Source: Trichobilharzia regenti
Lineage: Eukaryota > Platyhelminthes > Trematoda > Strigeidida > Schistosomatidae
Direction: 5' to 3'
DNA: 64,000 nt
Assembly (NCBI GenBank): GCA_944472135.2
Contig: OX235270.1
Span: 85,445,168-85,509,167 of the forward strand
Positions within the stretch are counted from its first letter, which is position 1. Every line of letters starts with the position of its first letter. The notes under the pieces are model-generated. The model ran no database searches. It worked only from the letters and a program-made list of their open reading frames with translations, and was not told where the DNA came from. Positions 41,990 to 53,000 of the stretch are shown piece after piece. Both the position numbers and the translations under genes were made by a program.

Positions 41990-43525
41990 CAACATCACCG
42001 AAAACAACAGCAGGCAAAAAACCATAAATGGACACCATTCTACTAAAAACCCGGAAATCGTCCATGTGATCAAGCTGGTGAAGTCAAAATAGACAGTAGA
42101 ACCAAAACAGATTAATCATAAAGCACTAAAAATAGACACAGTTTACAGCCGATACGTTCATGCAAATATTGCAAAAATGTTTTTAAGGGAGAAAAGGCGC
42201 CTACTTACCGGTAGAAATGCTGACTTGTCAAACTAACAATTGAACAAAAGAATACGCCGCCTTAAGATCTGTCACACAATCATGATCTCGTTCACTCCAA
42301 CCAAAATACTAACTCGCGTCATCATGCAAACCACAACAGATGCACTGGACACACAACTCCACCAGACCGGAACAAGCTGGCTCAATTCAGGAAGGCCAAA
42401 TCATGTGCTGATCAAATTCCAACTCTACTCATCATCACAGAACACAGCATAAAATGGCAGTCTACCTATCTATCTATCCATCTATCTCTTCCTCAACTTC
42501 ATCGACTTTGAAATGGCCTCCAACAGAGGTGACTCCGGAGAAATTGGGAACTTCAATTCAACACCACGGTGTGCAATGCACACGTCTTCATTTATTTTAT
42601 TTTGATTTACAGCTTGATTTCACACTGTATTTTCGGTACAAGTATGGAATTTTCAGCATGGATATCGGTAGCCCAAATTTTGCAGGCCGACCATAGATAT
42701 CAGGTGTGCGTCGGTGCGGGCTCGAACCCCGGACCATGTGCATGGTCGGCGAGAGTCCTAACCACTGTGCCACCGACGCACAACATCACTCAACCATAGC
42801 TGGCTACACGACAATCCCTCGTGTCAGGTGATCCACAACGGAAATCTCGGTGAGGCGTTCGAAGTGAGGAGTGAAGGAGTAAGACGAGACTGGCTGCCTA
42901 TTATCACAGATGATATTGTTAACCGTGGTGGACTGGGTTCTTCGGAAGAGCGTTATTGGGCAGTGGGAAGACAGGAATACGTCGGACTGACCGATAAGAA
43001 GACTCTGGAAGATGTGGACTTCGTGGATGATCTATGTCTAATGTCACACAGAGAAAGGAAGACTGACTGGCGAAAACCAACTGGTTGGCAGAAGACTCAG
43101 GCGGTGACGACGGGACTCTGAGTGAACATTGAGAAGACGCAGGTGATGTAGATAGCCAACCAACCATCCAACTCAGAAAGCAGCCAAACAACCAACAAAC
43201 CAGACATCAACAGCAACCAACACCATCACCACCACCACTACCGCGAAGAACAACAACCACTATCAACGGAATGAATTTGAAAGAGGTCACTGCTTCCACA
43301 TATCTAGGAAACATCGTTTCAAGTAGAGGCGAACAGCACGGATGCGAGATGTCAATGTCAGTCAGGATTGAAATTGAAGAACAATCCTCATTAATCTGGA
43401 ATCAGTTTGGAAATCTCCTGCGCTCCTCACCATGAAGAACGACATTCGGATTCTGTTGAACACGAATGTTAGGTCAGTCAGATTTTCTATATTGGTGAGA
43501 GACTGGCAGTGCGTGACACGGAAAT
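41990..43525 (+). pseudogene. RTE LINE reverse transcriptase region
   Basis: Weakly readable RT pieces in order: ICHTIMISFTPTKILTRVIM (fingers), the CTDQI-like region with a TATC repeat near 42466, and frame 42828-43121 with GEAFEVRSEGVRRDW and VDFVDDLCLMSH (active site, FVDD). Then LKEVTASTYLGNIVSS (ESFTYLGS-like motif) and the start of the C-terminal domain. Frameshifts and a missing palm segment make it dead. A SINE sits at 42591-42782. Bases 42255-43525 are repeated in inverse orientation at 48505-49795. Confidence 0.75.
42591..42782 (-). mobile_element. tRNA-derived SINE, copy C
   Basis: Minus-strand, well preserved, inserted in the LINE RT. It is at the same LINE position as copy D (49261-49450), while the LINE copy at 17330 lacks it. 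So C and D descend from one insertion followed by duplication of the host segment. Confidence 0.88.
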
Positions 43526-43590
43526 TAATTCGAATATGATGAAATGGAGATATTTTCAAGTATTGGTTTTTTGTAGGGATTGTTTTTGAT

Positions 43591-43815
43591 TGCATGGAGG
43601 ATTTAATCATGAGCTGACATCAGTTAGAGAACCACTGGAAAACCTGGGAGTACTGGACAGCTGTTTCGTCCTAGTTTGGGACTCCTCAGCAGTACGCACC
43701 CACCGGGATTCGAACCCAGGACCTTCTGGTTACAAGGCGAGCTCGTAGACCATTGAGCCACTGGGACCCGATCCAATGGTCCTTGAATTCTAACTTCTGC
43801 CAGTTCACGATATAG
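43591..43815 (-). mobile_element. Hammerhead SINE (SM-alpha-like), left of pair
   Basis: tRNA-like region on the minus strand with GGGTCCCAGTGGCTCAATGG (A box side), CTTGTAA anticodon-loop-like sequence and GGTTCGAATCCC (B box), then a hammerhead domain (43650-43695) and a conserved tail to CCTCCATGCA. Its 5' extension continues to about 43815, where the opposite copy begins with no spacer. Confidence 0.85.
43650..43695 (-). ncRNA. Hammerhead ribozyme (SM-alpha-like), minus strand
   Basis: Mirror of 43886-43931 with the same core: GTACTG/CAGTAC stem I, CTGAGGA, GTCC/GGAC stem II, GAAA and minimal stem III, cleaving after GTC. Confidence 0.82.
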
Positions 43816-43990
43816 CCCAGTGGCTCAATGGTCTACGAGCTCGCCTTGTAACCAGAAGGTCCTGGGTTCGAATCCCGGTGGGTACGTACTGCTGAGGAGT
43901 CCCAAACTAGGACGAAACAGCTGTCCAGTACTCCCAGGTTTTCCAGTGGTTCTCTAACTGATGTCAGCTCATGATTAAATCCTCCATGCA
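43816..43990 (+). mobile_element. Hammerhead SINE (SM-alpha-like), right of pair
   Basis: tRNA-like head starting CCCAGTGGCTCAATGG, B box GGTTCGAATCCC (43865-43876), hammerhead at 43886-43931, tail CAGGTTTTCCAGTGG to CTCCATGCAA. The family is the schistosome type in which a SINE-like transcript carries a self-cleaving ribozyme. Truncated at its 5' end relative to the copy at 60888. Confidence 0.85.
43886..43931 (+). ncRNA. Hammerhead ribozyme (SM-alpha-like), plus strand
   Basis: Stem I GTACTG (43886-43891) with CAGTAC (43926-43931); core CTGAGGA (43892-43898); stem II GTCC/GGAC around CAAACTA (43899-43913); GAAA (43914-43917); stem III only ACA/TGT with a 2-nt loop (43917-43924); cleavage after C43925 in GTC. 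All core nucleotides are conserved. So short a stem III favours cleavage as a dimer or across tandem transcripts, as known for minimal hammerheads. Confidence 0.85.
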
Positions 43991-44080
43991 AATGGAGATA
44001 TTCTGTTGAAGGCCTATCTTCTATTTGGATACAAACAACAATTGGAATAATAGGAATCTATTGGTAAATGAAGTGCACAA
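43991..44080 (+). repeat. LINE 3'-end fragment
   Basis: GGAGATATTCTGTTGAAGGCCTATCTTCTATTTGG and an A/T-rich tail resemble the RTE LINE 3' end at 35598-35650. Confidence 0.45.
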
Positions 44081-44139
44081 ATTTCAAGAAAAAATGGGGG
44101 TGTATGCGGCAGAAACTCTGTGGTATATCTATTTATTGG

Positions 44140-44470
44140 CTTCATGATTAAAATGCAAAATCGGAATTTATTATTATTGCTCCCTTAGGTTCCTAGTGGA
44201 ACATAGGGCTTCAACTGCACGTCTCCACTCGGTTCTGTCTTCTGCTGTACTTTTCACCTTCATCCATGTTAGTCCATACTGTTTCAACTCTTCACACGAT
44301 CTCCTCTATGTCACCCTTGGACGTCCCACTCACCGCTTCCCTTTCGGGTTCCACTCGAGTGATGGCCTGTCGCGCGATGTCACCCAGCGGTCTCCTCAGC
44401 GAGTGTCCAATCCATCTTCACTTTCTCCTGCATATTTGTTGGGCGAATACTTCTGTGTAAATGTTATTCC
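44140..44470 (-). pseudogene. RTE LINE C-terminal / 3'-end fragment
   Basis: AACATAGGGCTTCAACTGCACGTCTCCACT and the CACGATCTCCTCTATGTCACCCTTGGACG stretch parallel the minus-strand C-terminal region at 52270-52430. Coding is no longer readable beyond short pieces. Confidence 0.55.
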
Positions 44471-45094
44471 ATTGATAATAAAACATGGGTAATTAACCTG
44501 GGAACGTGTGAGCCAGATTTTATTATAGAAACCGGAATATAATGACTCTTTCGAATAATATGTGAATATTTTTAAAACGAATAATAACTTTTATGCTAAA
44601 CTGTAAAAGACATTTAAAAACTACCGTGGAAACAACCAACGAGTTATTCATAAGGATAACCAGACACTTTACCATTGACCACTCGTAAATCTTCTTTCGA
44701 CGGATTCTCTTGTTGGAATGGAGTTACCAACATGTTTCTCAGTCGTCTGTGATAGTGAACTGAATAACCCACTTTTGTAAGAGGGTAAGTAATTTAGAGG
44801 ACTCACCATTGTAGTGAAACGTGAAGTGATAATGAATAAGAAGGCTCAAATAGAATTTACTTTCGGGCTTATATGCTCAACATAATTTCACATTTAGCAG
44901 TTTTGAAAATTCTTGGCAATGTATACATGACATCTGTTACCGTAAATATTTTGTATTTCTCAGTGAGTGAAAACACAAACGATTTTATTTTTACTGGTGT
45001 TTCGCTATCTATTACCAATGTCTTTGTCAAAGTATTACTCAGTTTACTTTCCGACTAAATATTACTAATGAATAGTGAATCTTGGAATAACTTC
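44471..45094. other. No feature seen
   Basis: AT-rich, no frame or repeat recognised. Confidence 0.4.
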
Positions 45095-46015
45095 GAGGGG
45101 ACATTTCAAGATCACTATTGAGAATGTCGAAATCCACCAGGATTAGGAAAGCAAGACAGCTGTTCATTGCCTTGAAACCAATGTGGAGAACCACCGGATA
45201 TACCACAAACAACAAGACTCATAGTTGTAACACCACTGTCAGTCACTACTTGTATATAGTTCACAGACTTGCTAGAAGATTTTTAGCAAGCTGAAGAATT
45301 TCACCAACAAATGCTTTTTCTGGTTCGAAAGTGAAAGCAAGATGGCCCAATGGAACGAATAAGCAAGAATGAGTTATGGCAGTAAGCTGACCAAGAAGCT
45401 GTCGCCCAACGAATACACACCAGGTAATTTGATGGATTAAAAATAAGCTGAGGAGGCCACTGAGTTACATCAGACACCAGACCAATGAGTGGAACTCGGA
45501 TGGAAAGCAAAAACTTGACCGTCCAAGGGAGAAATGAAGGAGATCATATAAAGAGAGAACACAAGACCGTATGTATCATTGATATAAAAATAGAAATTGT
45601 GCGCTGTGGCAGAGTAAGATTCCATTATAGGTAGAATTTATTTTGATAAATTTTAACTAAATTATACAGTAACATTTACTGATGACGTTTCAAGCACAAC
45701 TTATTGCTCATAATCATATCATATCACATATACAGGTAGTGACCGACATTAGTGTTAAAAATTTCAGTCTTTTTGTTTGTTTGTTTCAAGTCAATGAACA
45801 CCTGTTTTGCTTTCCCAGTCCTGGTGAACCTTGACATGATTATAAGCAATAAATTGTGCTCGAAACGTCATCAGTAAATATTACTGTATAATTTAGTGAA
45901 AATTTATCAAAATAAATTTTACTGACAAGGGAATACAAGCTTACGGGTAGTTATTGGAACCAAGTGCACTGAGGATGTTCAGCTGAAAACCTATATTCTG
46001 TTAGGAACTGAAGGA
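45095..46015 (+). pseudogene. RTE LINE C-terminal part and 3' end, interrupted
   Basis: Plus-strand pieces RIRKARQLFIALKPMWRTTG (the KARxAFxxLxxVW motif), then RPLSYIRHQTNEWNSDGKQK (IGHxLRK..WNPxGKRK-like) in broken frames, ending with AACTGAAGGATAGAATAGTAAT typical of the LINE 3' end. PLE terminal sequences (45600-45930) interrupt it. Confidence 0.65.
45600..45930. mobile_element. Inverted pair of PLE-4-type terminal sequences
   Basis: Left piece (45600-45735) matches the outer end of the left PLE-4 copy (54270-54395) and right piece (45828-45930) matches the end of the right copy (57845-57945): TACTGATGACGTTTC and its reverse complement GAAACGTCATCAGTA face each other across about 90 bp. 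No coding sequence remains. Inserted in the LINE at 45095-46015. Confidence 0.75.
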
Positions 46016-46364
46016 TAGAATAGTAATACAACAAAAATAATTTCATGACCACGAAGAAACCAGTATGATTTAATAAGTATATTCAACACTTAGCTAAATG
46101 AACAAAAAATTGTTCTTCCAGACACTTAAAAGGTTTATATTAGGGGTGAAAATATTGAAATAGACAAAAAATGTCACTTTCTAACTCATGTTTTCCTAGA
46201 GAAACTTTAAAGTGGTTAACGTGTACAAATGCTACTGTTAAGCTATCTTCAAAAAGGTATCACAAAATTTATTAGATGAAACATTATCAGTTATTTTTAA
46301 AGTTAACTATAATGCCACTCGATCTCAATTATATATGTCAAATCAGTGATATTGTTTTAGGTAT

Positions 46365-46640
46365 GACAGCGGATTGATATCAGTGAGAGAACTTTTGAGA
46401 GCCTGAAAGTGCTAGACAAAGGGCTCGTCCCACTTCGGGACTTATCAATAGTAATCACTCACAGTGGTTACAACTGAGGACCTTCCGGTTAGCTGCGAGT
46501 CAGGCTCGTAGACCATTAAACCACTGGGAACGAACTAGATGGCACATGTTTTCAAACTTGTACTCATGATTTGAACTTCGTGTGAGTGTACTGCTAATGA
46601 CTCTCAAACTAGGACGAAACAGGTGATATCAGCCTAAAGT
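46365..46640. mobile_element. Decayed inverted pair of hammerhead SINEs
   Basis: Left half on the minus strand (tRNA-like end GTTCCCAGTGGTTTAATGG at 46540, CGTCCCACTTCGGGACT at 46425-46442). Right half on the plus strand with GTACTGCTAATGACTCTCAA and CTAGGACGAAAC (46588-46620). The right core reads CTAATGA, one change from CTGANGA; the left has lost the core. Same divergent layout as 43591-43990. Confidence 0.65.
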
Positions 46641-48099
46641 CAAGCTTGGTACAAATCAAACCCCTACAAACTAACTTCTGCTAATTTTGTTTTATTACGA
46701 TAAGTTTTGAATTACTACGCTCTTTTCATTAATCTACCAGATTAGATATGCAACATTAGATTCTTTTGATGACTGTTTCTCACTGCTTGGTGAGTGCATT
46801 TATCCAATGCAGTCTTTCTATTCGTAATGAGTTAGGCTGGAAATTTTTTTGGTGAACTATTTTTAAAACATTAGCAATTAGGTAGTAATTTTTAGATAAT
46901 CGGCACGGTTGCCAAGGTGTTCTGAAACTGGGATTCATGCTTAGTGGCACTCGTAAGCAGGGCTTATATTTAACCTTGAAGGAACTGATTTTCTGTTCGT
47001 AGACTTGCCACTAACATATTCTGTCTGAAACTGACCTTCGGAAAGGTTGTAGTGGACACTAATTTGTTGCTAGTGTTTAACTGGTATCAGGATATCTAGT
47101 TCTTAGTGGTAACCGATTCTAATCAACTAAGTTTAAAGACGTAATCACTAGGCCTTTGAATTAATTAAAGAGAAGCTTCTAATCAGTTCATTCAGTTAGG
47201 CCAAGAAAAGGTGAGGAAGCATACTGTATTAATAAATGATGATAAAACTGGTGAAGACTTTCACATTTTCTCGAACACCTTGAAAGAAATTACTATTTAG
47301 TTATAAAATTTGATTGATATTTCAGAATAATAACACTTAACTGGTCTTACAGAATCCACATAATAAGAGTTCAGCTTTTCAGTGATATAAACTATCTAGG
47401 TCAATGACTAGACTAAATCCGTATTAGTCTAGTGTATTCTTTTAATTATTTATTCCAAAATTATACTCAAATGCTTCATGGGTAGAAATATTTCCCCGGA
47501 ATAGTTTTAACGATCCGATATTGAATTCGCCTTTCAACAAGAAAAATTCCATCCAGCAAAAAAAAAAAAATCCAGTATTCTAATTGCACAGATAAATTGT
47601 TTTCTGTAATCCACTTTGATTTTCTTTTTCTTCTAAAGATTCTGCTTGTTTAACTCCGACCATATGACCCGATTTCACATACTTTTTTCAAATATCGACT
47701 AAGTTCATTTACAAAAATTAACATTAACAGAAAAACAAGTGAAAACAATATTTGATACCAGCTCGAAAATGGTAAATGGAAATTAAAAAGCATAAAATGT
47801 ACTGAACAAAACAAAAACCTAATTCGACAGATAGTATAAAACGTAGGAAATGATGAACTCCTTCGTCATTAATCAAAAGTGCTATTTACGAAAGTATGGA
47901 ACAAAACAACAAAATTAATGAAGGACAAAAATGTTAAACTCAGAGAAAGTAATAATTTACATGAATAACACCAGCCAGATATTGTGATTTCGTATGTTGA
48001 AGAAGCGAAACATACATAACCACAGTAATTTTCTATACAAATAGAGGGTTAAATTATACCAATCACCCAAACAGACAGAATTAAACTCCAGTAAAAAAA
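46641..48099. other. AT-rich spacer, no gene recognised
   Basis: A 12-A run lies near 47559-47570. Nothing coding identified. Confidence 0.4.
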
Positions 48100-49800
48100 A
48101 GATGCCTGTCATATTGATGGTAGTAGTATTCAGATTTATTATTATTAACTCTTCGGATCCAAACAGAACATAGAGCTTCAACATAACATCTCCATTTCAT
48201 CCTAATCTCTGCAGTCCTCTTCAGCTGCCTCCACGAATTCCCATAATCTCTCATCTCCTCCTTACACCATCTCCTCCATGTCATCACCGGCCCACGCCCC
48301 ACTCATCGAGTGCAACTCAGATTCCACATGAAAGTCTGTGGACCGACGTCCAATTAGTCTCCAACTCCTTCAAAATATTCGGTCAACAACAGGCTCTTGA
48401 TTGGTTCATTTCCAGGGTTTCGAGTAGCTAATTCCTCCTGACAGGCAATCTCATCTTCAGTGTGCTTCCGGAGAGGGAAGCTGTTGATAAAAGTCTACAG
48501 TGGCCTGTTCGAATTGATTTCCATGTCCCGCACTGCCAGTCTCTCACCAATATAGAAAATCTGACTGACCTAACATTCGTGTTCAACAGAATCCGAATGT
48601 CGTTCTTCATGGTGAGGAGCGCAGGAGATTTCCAAACTGATTCCAGATTAATGAGGATTGTTCTTCAATTTCAATCCTGACTGACATTGACATCTCGCAT
48701 CCGTGCTGTTCGCCTCTACTTGAAACGATGTTTCCTAGATATGTGGAAGCAGTGACCTCTTTCAAATTCATTCCGTTGATAGTGGTTGTTGTTCTTCGCG
48801 GTAGTGGTGGTGGTGATGGTGTTGGTTGCTGTTGATGTCTGGTTTGTTGGTTGTTTGGCTGCTTTCTGAGTTGGATGGTTGGTTGGCTATCTACATCACC
48901 TGCGTCTTCTCAATGTTCACTCAGAGTCCCGTCGTCACCGCCTGAGTCTTCTGCCAACCAGTTGGTTTTCGCCAGTCAGTCTTCCTTTCTCTGTGTGACA
49001 TTAGACATAGATCATCCACGAAGTCCACATCTTCCAGAGTCTTCTTATCGGTCAGTCCGACGTATTCCTGTCTTCCCACTGCCCAATAACGCTCTTCCGA
49101 AGAACCCAGTCCACCACGGTTAACAATATCATCTGTGATAATAGGCAGCCAGTCTCGTCTTACTCCTTCACTCCTCACTTCGAACGCCTCACCGAGATTT
49201 CCGTTGTGGATCACCTGACACGAGGGATTGTCGTGTAGCCAGCTATGGTTGAGTGATGTTGTGCGTCGGTGGCACAGTGGTTAGGACTCTCGCCGACCAT
49301 GCACATGGTCCGGGGTTCGAGCCCGCACCGACGCACACCTGATATCTATGGTCGGCCTGCAAAATTTGGGCTACCGATATCCATGCTGAAAATTCCATAC
49401 TTGTACCGAAAATACAGTGTGAAATCAAGCTGTAAATCAAAATAAAATAAATGAAGACGTGTGCATTGCACACCGTGGTGTTGAATTGAAGTTCCCAATT
49501 TCTCCGGAGTCACCTCTGTTGGAGGCCATTTCAAAGTCGATGAAGTTGAGGAAGAGATAGATGGATAGATAGATAGGTAGACTGCCATTTTATGCTGTGT
49601 TCTGTGATGATGAGTAGAGTTGGAATTTGATCAGCACATGATTTGGCCTTCCTGAATTGAGCCAGCTTGTTCCGGTCTGGTGGAGTTGTGTGTCCAGTGC
49701 ATCTGTTGTGGTTTGCATGATGACGCGAGTTAGTATTTTGGTTGGAGTGAACGAGATCATGATTGTGTGGCAGATCCTGGGGCGATATTTTGTCATGTTA
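48100..49800 (-). pseudogene. RTE LINE, RT to 3' end
   Basis: Minus-strand copy holding in one piece what is split at 1.44-1.77 and 16.55-17.6 kb: RT pieces (49817-49590, 49214-48921 with VDFVDDLCLMSH), the C-terminal domain with DIRILLNTNVRSVRFSI (48610-48540), and the 3' end (GCTTCAACATAACATCTCC side at 48170-48300). Carries SINE copy D. Bases 48505-49795 are the inverted partner of 42255-43525. Confidence 0.75.
49261..49450 (+). mobile_element. tRNA-derived SINE, copy D
   Basis: Best preserved copy. Acceptor-like GTGCGTC (49261-49267) pairs fully with GACGCAC (49330-49336); A box TGGCACAGTGG (49270-49280); B box GGTTCGAGCCC (49314-49324). In place of an anticodon arm there is a perfect 7-bp hairpin, GACCATG/CATGGTC with a 2-nt loop (49295-49310). 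Body to 49430, then an A-rich AATAAAATAA end. Confidence 0.9.
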
Positions 49801-50449
49801 GCATTTCTAGCAGTCATTAGGTAGCCTTTCTTTCTTCCAATTCTTTCTCATTATTGACATGATAATAGGTGCTGAGTTCTGTTGGTTTATGTAAATCTGA
49901 TTCATTTGGATCTTAACTTGAGGAAATATTTTCGAGCTTTATTACTCAACTTGACGGTTTTATTAAATTTTATTCCCAAGGTTTTTTTCAATCTGGTAGT
50001 TTAACTAATTGGTATAATCGAAGAAGTGTTTGTACTTTATAAATTTTCTGCAAATCGAATCCACATAAGTGTTGCTGTAAGTATTAATTTCACACTTGAC
50101 ACTAGCATTTCTAGAAGATCGATTCAGTTACTTGGGAAGTTTTCCTCACCTTTTATTTCTTGTTTAGTATATGCTCAGTATGGGCTCAACAGCAGAAGAC
50201 AAGAAAATTTTTTAATGGAATTATACATTGGCAGCTGAATACGTAGATACAGGAGACATACTTCTTCTATACATTGAAATCACAAACCAGCGCGACGCTG
50301 ATACAAATATTTATGTCCGCGTCTGCATACTACGTATAAATCTTGTCAGTAGCACATGTGCACTTGTGTCCCTCCTGCAGCAAATAGTTAAGAGCAGTTC
50401 CCTACGACTTCTTGGGGCTACTCACTCTACTTGCATCTTCTTATCGGCT
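49801..50449. other. No feature seen
   Basis: Short frames only; no element recognised. Confidence 0.4.
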
Positions 50450-51240
50450 TGCTCTACCTACTATATCCATCTTTGGCGCTGACTAGCGTTAACGCATTTC
50501 AGTTTGTCTCCACTTCTCATGGTATAAACAGGACCACGTCACTTGGTAGTAGTATATAGTCCTTCCCGCTTTGGAACAGGGTTTCTGTGGAGTTAGACAG
50601 AATTCAGCCGGTTACTCTCTCTTCTCTATACATTACTTGATATTCGACTTCAAACGTTACTCATATCGTCTTTTTCCTCAGTTAAAATTTCGCGGCATCC
50701 ATCCTCTGTTGATGCTTTATGTTCCTGACTGTTTTTTTCCCTCCCGTTCGCAATATTGTTATACTCCACTTCTGGCGAAAATCCCAGGTCTTGTTTTCTA
50801 TCGGTTGTCGTGGTTTCCTAGAATACATTAACTGACGCTGTGACTTCTTGGTTGTTTGCTGGTTGGAAATACGATTTACTAGTGGGATCAATGGAGGCTG
50901 TATCTCCTGGTTATATCCCTTTCACGCCAGACACTCCTTCAGTGAACAGTTATTTCTCTCTGTCATACCATTCGTTTGTAAATGATATGGTGTTGTTCTA
51001 ATCTTCTTAATAGCTAGCTGTTGTGAACGGGGTGTAAATTATTCACTTTGGAAACAAGGACCTTGATCTGTTATTACCGTTTTAGCTACACTGGGGCTCA
51101 CAACAATACCTCGATCCACTGCATCAGTCATAGCTTTTGAGCATTGACCCAAGATGGTAACGGCGTATACCTACTTGAGCAGCATTAAGATGAAATATTT
51201 CGGTTTTGTGGTGTGTCCATCACATGAAAACTATATCGCC
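50450..51240 (-). pseudogene. Gypsy-1-type integrase fragment
   Basis: Minus-strand pieces parallel the end of 3623-2310 and 2313-2026: TTKKSQRQLMYSRKPRQP (the KSPFQLMYGRKPR motif) in frame 50891-50682, then the GGAAGGACTATATACTACT stretch corresponding to the GPY module. Stops are frequent. No LTR is attached. Confidence 0.65.
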
Positions 51241-51545
51241 TTGTAAATATCATTGTGCTTGTACAAGCTGACTCCAATCACCAAATCATTGAAGGCGCAG
51301 AAGTATGTGAAGAGTTGTCCGTTTTTATTGATTTCATCGAGTGAGACCCTCTCAATCCATGACTAGTTCTCTTCATGTACTGTCTCTCCACAGTTCGATT
51401 TGCATTCATATCGTCCATTAGAATTTCGATGTCGCCATTTGGGATGTTGTCCTTTGCTGTTTGCAGTAGTCTATAGGTGTCTTCCTTTCTCTCTTGTTCC
51501 GAGCTGTTTGTGGTACTATGTGTGGCATTGGATATTGGTAACCTT
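51241..51545 (-). pseudogene. RTE LINE endonuclease fragment
   Basis: Reverse-complement match to 41157-41400: GGTGTCTTCCTTTCTCTCTT, ACTGTCTCTCCACAGTTCG region with the CATCGAAATTCTAATGGACG-like endonuclease motif on the minus strand. Truncated at both ends. Confidence 0.65.
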
Positions 51546-52229
51546 CCTTCCTTTTAAGTTAAATGTTGTTGTTATTATCCTGGGCGTGGAACAGTCGATT
51601 TCTTACTATCTTTGTACGATTACATCATGATGGGTTTTGCATACTGAGGTCTGTATTATACGAGAAGTCATGCATGTGTCATTTCCCAGGCGATAATTAT
51701 CATATCGGCATGCCACTTCCCCGTTGTTTAGACACAATTATGGTTTGTGTGAATATTTATACACAGGTAGTTAAATAGTCTTAATTGTGGAATAAAATCC
51801 GTGAGATTCACTGTCGATTTTCTTATTGTTGACACACAAAACTGTTAGTGTATTACATATTATTATAATAAATTATGTTTGGTTTACAGTTACGATAAGC
51901 ACATGACTAGTGTAATATTGTAACTCAGATAAAATAACGTCTGTGTTTAAATTACAGTATCACATTACAACAATGTAAGATTGAATTTGTGACTTTAGTA
52001 TATATATGTAACAGCAGAACATGGTAGCATTAGGTAGCAGAATTTACCAAATGATTTATAGTTTTGGCAGGATACAAAACCTTAGATCGAAATTTCATTT
52101 CTCGAAAGTCATTCATATTCCTTCTGATTCTTTGTCTTCACTTTCGGCTTCTTTCATTGTTTCAGAAGCATCGTTCATTTCTCCTCCTCACAATTTAATT
52201 TATCACTTTACTATTCAAGACTCCTGCAA
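51546..52229. other. No feature seen
   Basis: AT-rich, no frame or repeat recognised. Confidence 0.4.
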
Positions 52230-53000
52230 AAAGTATCAAACACAACATTATTATTATATCCTTTCATTTCTAGAGAAACAAAGGGCTTCAGCCGCGCGTC
52301 TCCATTGTCTTCGGTTTTTATTGCCAACCTTTTCACCCCTCTCCAAGTCTGCCCACACGCTTTCATCTCCTCCTCGCATGACCTCCTCCAAGTCACCTCA
52401 CCCTGGCACCGACGACCAACTCGCCGCTTCCCTTTCGGCCTGATTCTACTCGAGCGATGGCTTGTCTAGTGATGTCACTTGATGGTTTCCTCAGATTATG
52501 GCCAATCCATCTCCATTTCTTCCCGACTATTTGTTTCACAATCGGTTCCTGCTGAGTTGGTTCGCTCCCAGAGATCTCTGTTGCTGATCTGTTCCGACCG
52601 TCCATCTGACCTTGAGTACTGAGCAAAGACAACTGTTGATGGAGGTCTGAAGTTTGTTTGAGATGCTCTTTATGACGCGCTGGCCAAGTCTCTGGTCTGT
52701 ATAGTGAGTAGCACTGACTTCACATTGGAGTTGAAAATTCGGATCTTATTTTTGATGGTGAGTGATGTTGACCTCCACACAGACTTAAGGGTAATGAAAG
52801 CCTGTCTTGCTTTTGCGATTCTTGCCATGATATCCTCGTCAGTTCCGCCTGTAGTTGAAACGATGCTCCATAGGTAGGTGAAGGAGGTTGTTTCTTTCAA
52901 ATTCCCCCCATTTAAGCTGGCTGATTGTTGTTGTTGCAGCTGGTGTTGGCCAGGAATCTTCACCACCACATCTGTTTTCCGTATGTTCCCCTATAGTCCT
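52230..53000 (-). pseudogene. RTE LINE C-terminal domain
   Basis: Minus-strand pieces in order: TSFTYLWSIVSTTGGTDEDI and RIAKARQAFITLKSVW (52969-52670), KNKIRIFNSNVKSVLL, then KKWRWIGHNLRKPSSDITRQ (52632-52393) and MTWRRSCEEEMKACGQTWRG (52396-52211). This is the RTE region after the RT thumb. Frameshifts separate the pieces; 5' truncated. Confidence 0.82.

Noticed and set aside
43816..43885. tRNA-Thr(UGU) gene
   Set aside because: CTTGTAA looks like an anticodon loop, but the flanking stem does not pair and the sequence leads straight into the repeated hammerhead unit.
49261..49336. Functional tRNA gene
   Set aside because: Good A/B boxes and acceptor stem, but no anticodon loop, and the same head is followed by a shared SINE body in five copies.
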